The notes beneath the pieces are model-generated. The model was given only the letters and a program-made list of their open reading frames with translations. It was not told where the DNA came from and ran no database searches. 24,147 bases of DNA from CAYHWW01 sp964360145 (lineage in GTDB: Bacteria > Bdellovibrionota > UBA1018 > CAYHWW01), in assembly GCA_964360145.1 (NCBI GenBank), contig CAYHWW010000035.1, forward strand, positions 1-24,147, read 5' to 3'. Shown here piece after piece: positions 22,681-24,147 of the stretch (position 1 is the stretch's first letter; each line of letters opens with the position of its first letter). The translations under genes and the position numbers were made by a program.

Positions 22681-23646
22681 CTACTCATGAAAGCGATACC
22701 GCGTCAAAGCCCGGGCGCCGGATTTCCTCAGGGCGCCGTCCGCCACGCCACCCACCAGATCCCGGCTTGCCGTCGCCGTGGATATGGTTTTGAAGAAGGC
22801 CAGGTAGTCTTTGCGAGTGAACTCACGTCCTTCGAAATGCTCCCTCGCGACCCGCAGTCGGGATGCGGAGGTTTCAGGTTCGGGCTTCAGCTCGTCGATG
22901 TAGGCGCCCAGGGCGTCCCGCAGGGCTTCCAGCATGAATTCCAGGAAGGCCGTGCAGTCGCCCTTTTTGTCGCATTCGCCGAGCACGCGGTAGTAATGAG
23001 GCTGCCGTTCCTTGATGAGGGACTCCACGGGGATGTACTCAAAGAGCGGGTGGTACCGGGCCAGCGCCACTGATTGCCAGAAGCGGCCCATGCGGCCATT
23101 GCCGTCGGAGAAGGGGTGGATGAATTCGATCTCGTAGTGCACCACGCAGGCCTTGATGAGGGCGGGGATTTCATCGTCATTTTTCAGGAAGCGGAAGAGA
23201 TCCTCCATGAGGGCTGGCACCCGTTTCGCCGACGGCGCCACATGGGCAACTTTTGAGCCCTTCAGCACCCCCACGGCGCCTGCCCGGAACTTGCCTGCGT
23301 CAGCTGCCAGATTCTTCATCAGGATGCCATGGGCTTTGAGGAAGTCCTTGAGGGAATGGGCTTTGAATGTGGCCGTTGCCTCATAAAGTCGCAGGGCATT
23401 TTCCACTTCCGTGATGTCCTTGCGGGGGCCGGCTATGCGTTTTTTATCCAGGATGGCGGTGACCTGGTCCAGGCCCAGGGTGTTGCCCTCGATGGCGAGG
23501 CTGCCTTGGATGGTCTTGATGCGGTTCTGCCGCCGCAGCTGGGGTTGGGGGGTGGGGGCGCGCAGGCCTTCAAGGCGACCTAGGAAAAGGCTGATTTCCG
23601 AGACTAGTGTGAGCACAGAGGGTGTCACTGAGAATGGGGGGCGCAT
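22681..23646 (-). CDS. Fic family protein (class II type)
   Basis: Predicted AMP transferase or related nucleotidyl/phospho-transferase acting on proteins. It has 321 residues from the ATG at 23646. The N-terminal inhibitory helix motif S/TxxxE(G/N) appears as SLAIEGN (S49, E53, G54), which makes it class II. The catalytic loop HPFSDGNGRMGR (177-188) is intact. A C-terminal winged-helix-like segment (about 274-321, FTRKDYLAFF...TASRDL) could bind DNA. The frame stays open to 23712, but the extra 22 codons only translate the repeat cluster upstream. There is no Shine-Dalgarno, and TACTAT stands 6 nt before the ATG. It lies 44 bp after a DUF4143-type gene; both are accessory-type genes. Confidence 0.92.
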   Translation of the reverse strand: MRPPFSVTPSVLTLVSEISLFLGRLEGLRAPTPQPQLRRQNRIKTIQGSLAIEGNTLGLDQVTAILDKKRIAGPRKDITEVENALRLYEATATFKAHSLKDFLKAHGILMKNLAADAGKFRAGAVGVLKGSKVAHVAPSAKRVPALMEDLFRFLKNDDEIPALIKACVVHYEIEFIHPFSDGNGRMGRFWQSVALARYHPLFEYIPVESLIKERQPHYYRVLGECDKKGDCTAFLEFMLEALRDALGAYIDELKPEPETSASRLRVAREHFEGREFTRKDYLAFFKTISTATASRDLVGGVADGALRKSGARALTRYRFHE

Positions 23647-23650
23647 AGGG

Positions 23651-23685
23651 TGATAGTATCGTATGATAGTATCATTTGATACTAT
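23651..23685. promoter_or_regulatory. TGATAGTATC repeat cluster at the Fic start, probable operator
   Basis: TGATAGTATC occurs twice in direct orientation (23651-23660 and 23664-23673, 13 bp apart) and once inverted as TGATACTAT (23677-23685). The last two form a perfect palindrome ATAGTATCA-TT-TGATACTAT (23666-23685). On the minus strand the copy nearest the gene supplies TACTAT (23658-23653), 6 nt before the Fic ATG, so a protein bound here would block the -10 region. The sequence is strikingly AT-rich against its surroundings. The Fic protein's own winged-helix end is one possible binder. Confidence 0.6.
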
Positions 23686-23690
23686 TACTC

Positions 23691-24147
23691 TTAGACCAAC
23701 CAATAGGGCCAAAAGAGCAGGCGTCTGGCGCGGTCCACCGCGGGGGCGCCGCCGTAAAAAACGATGCCGAAGGGGATCGTCTTATGCTTCTGCAAAAATG
23801 TGGTGATGGCCGTGGTGTCGATGTTGCTGATCTCATCAGTGAGTTTCGCTTCCATGGGGATCGCACGCTTGCCGATGCGCAGTAGAAAATCAATCTCCCC
23901 TGCTTGGTATTTGATTCTGCCGTTGACGTCGATGGTGAAGGGCTTGGAGTAGCCCAGCTCCCCTTTCAGCGGCAGGTTTTTCAGCCAATGATCGAGCCTC
24001 GCGTGGATCATGCCTTCCAGGCGGAACCCCAGCTCTGTTTTATCAGGATCACGATTGCCCGTAAGGTAGGTCACCACGCCTGGATCAGTGAGTGAGAGAA
24101 TCGTGAGATAGGTCTTGCGGTCTTCTCCGAGAAAGAGCGGTTTTCGA
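23691..24147 (-). CDS. DUF4143-type ATP-binding protein, C-terminal part only
   Basis: The reading frame is open from the window edge (24147) to the TAA at 23691, 151 codons, so the 5' end lies outside. The visible part matches the C-terminal region of AAA_14/DUF4143 proteins: KPLFLGEDRKTYLTILSLTD, then DPGVVTYLTG in the manner of the family's 'D.G.a.yL.g' segment, FRLEGMIHARL, and a PD-(D/E)xK-like EIDFLLRIGKRAIPMEAK followed by a beta strand (IPFGIVFYGG). The ATPase half is not visible. A GTG at 24077 is only an internal valine codon. It is the second DUF4143-type protein in the window but is not closely similar to the first. It precedes Fic by 44 bp on the same strand. Confidence 0.8.
   Translation of the reverse strand, partial: RKPLFLGEDRKTYLTILSLTDPGVVTYLTGNRDPDKTELGFRLEGMIHARLDHWLKNLPLKGELGYSKPFTIDVNGRIKYQAGEIDFLLRIGKRAIPMEAKLTDEISNIDTTAITTFLQKHKTIPFGIVFYGGAPAVDRARRLLFWPYWLV

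Noticed and set aside
23647..23712. Upstream start for the Fic protein
   Set aside because: The added residues merely translate the TGATAGTATC repeat cluster and overlap the end of the DUF4143 gene; the Fic domain begins naturally after 23646.
24061..24077. GTG at 24077 as the start of a 128-residue protein
   Set aside because: The frame stays open to the window edge, and the residues upstream fit the DUF4143 family, so the GTG codes for an internal valine.

Overview
The window is GC-rich, densely packed chromosomal DNA from a Gram-negative bacterium. The evidence for an outer membrane is a Tol system, an FtsEX-EnvC module, a predicted outer-membrane barrel protein and many signal peptides. 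Gene content and style (FtsE-FtsX-EnvC-CtpA in a row, many large secreted proteins of unknown function, short overlaps between genes) would fit a Bdellovibrionota or 'delta'-type lineage. That is an inference from gene order, not from a marker gene.

Layout. (1) 1-4387, minus strand: a Tol operon read in the order tolQ-tolR-tolA-tolB. The tolQ reading frame is continuous with an upstream CPBP (Abi/CAAX-protease-like) membrane domain. A nested inverted repeat of about 107 bp lies downstream of tolB. (2) 4485-9957, plus strand, divergent from tol: ftsE, ftsX, an EnvC-like degenerate LytM activator, a CtpA-type S41 protease and a Cys-rich secreted HExxH protein, all overlapping or a few bases apart. 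(3) 9969-11440: an AT-richer accessory patch with an AAA/DUF4143 ATPase, an 18-bp perfect palindrome over its -35 box, and a doubtful small membrane protein. (4) 11444-18639, plus strand: xseA, an M23 peptidase with intact ligands, an SH3 plus outer-membrane barrel protein, a DUF962/Mpo1-like protein, an acetoacetate-decarboxylase-like protein, a ketopantoate-reductase-like protein and a large unknown secreted protein. (5) 18636-19704: queF (minus) and a PduO-type cobalamin adenosyltransferase (plus), whose starts are 22 bp apart. (6) 19708-24147, minus strand: two secreted proteins of unknown role, a 75-bp dyad-symmetric REPIN-like element, a class II-type Fic protein with a TGATAGTATC repeat cluster at its start, and the C-terminal part of a second DUF4143 protein that runs off the window.

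How the genes fit together. The divergent Tol and FtsEX-EnvC-CtpA operons both act on the envelope at division: Tol-Pal in outer-membrane constriction and FtsEX-EnvC in switching on septal murein hydrolases. They share a 97-bp intergenic region with back-to-back promoter candidates. The M23 and SH3/barrel pair continues the cell-wall theme. DUF962, ADC-like and KPR-like genes overlap or touch and may form a small lipid or ketoacid pathway.

Most unusual points: the CPBP-TolQ in-frame fusion with an internal ribosome binding site; the precisely symmetric element at 22582-22656; the palindromes at the DUF4143 and Fic promoters; and a recurring layout in which genes without a Shine-Dalgarno sequence have a -10-like hexamer exactly 6 nt before the start codon, which suggests leaderless mRNAs.
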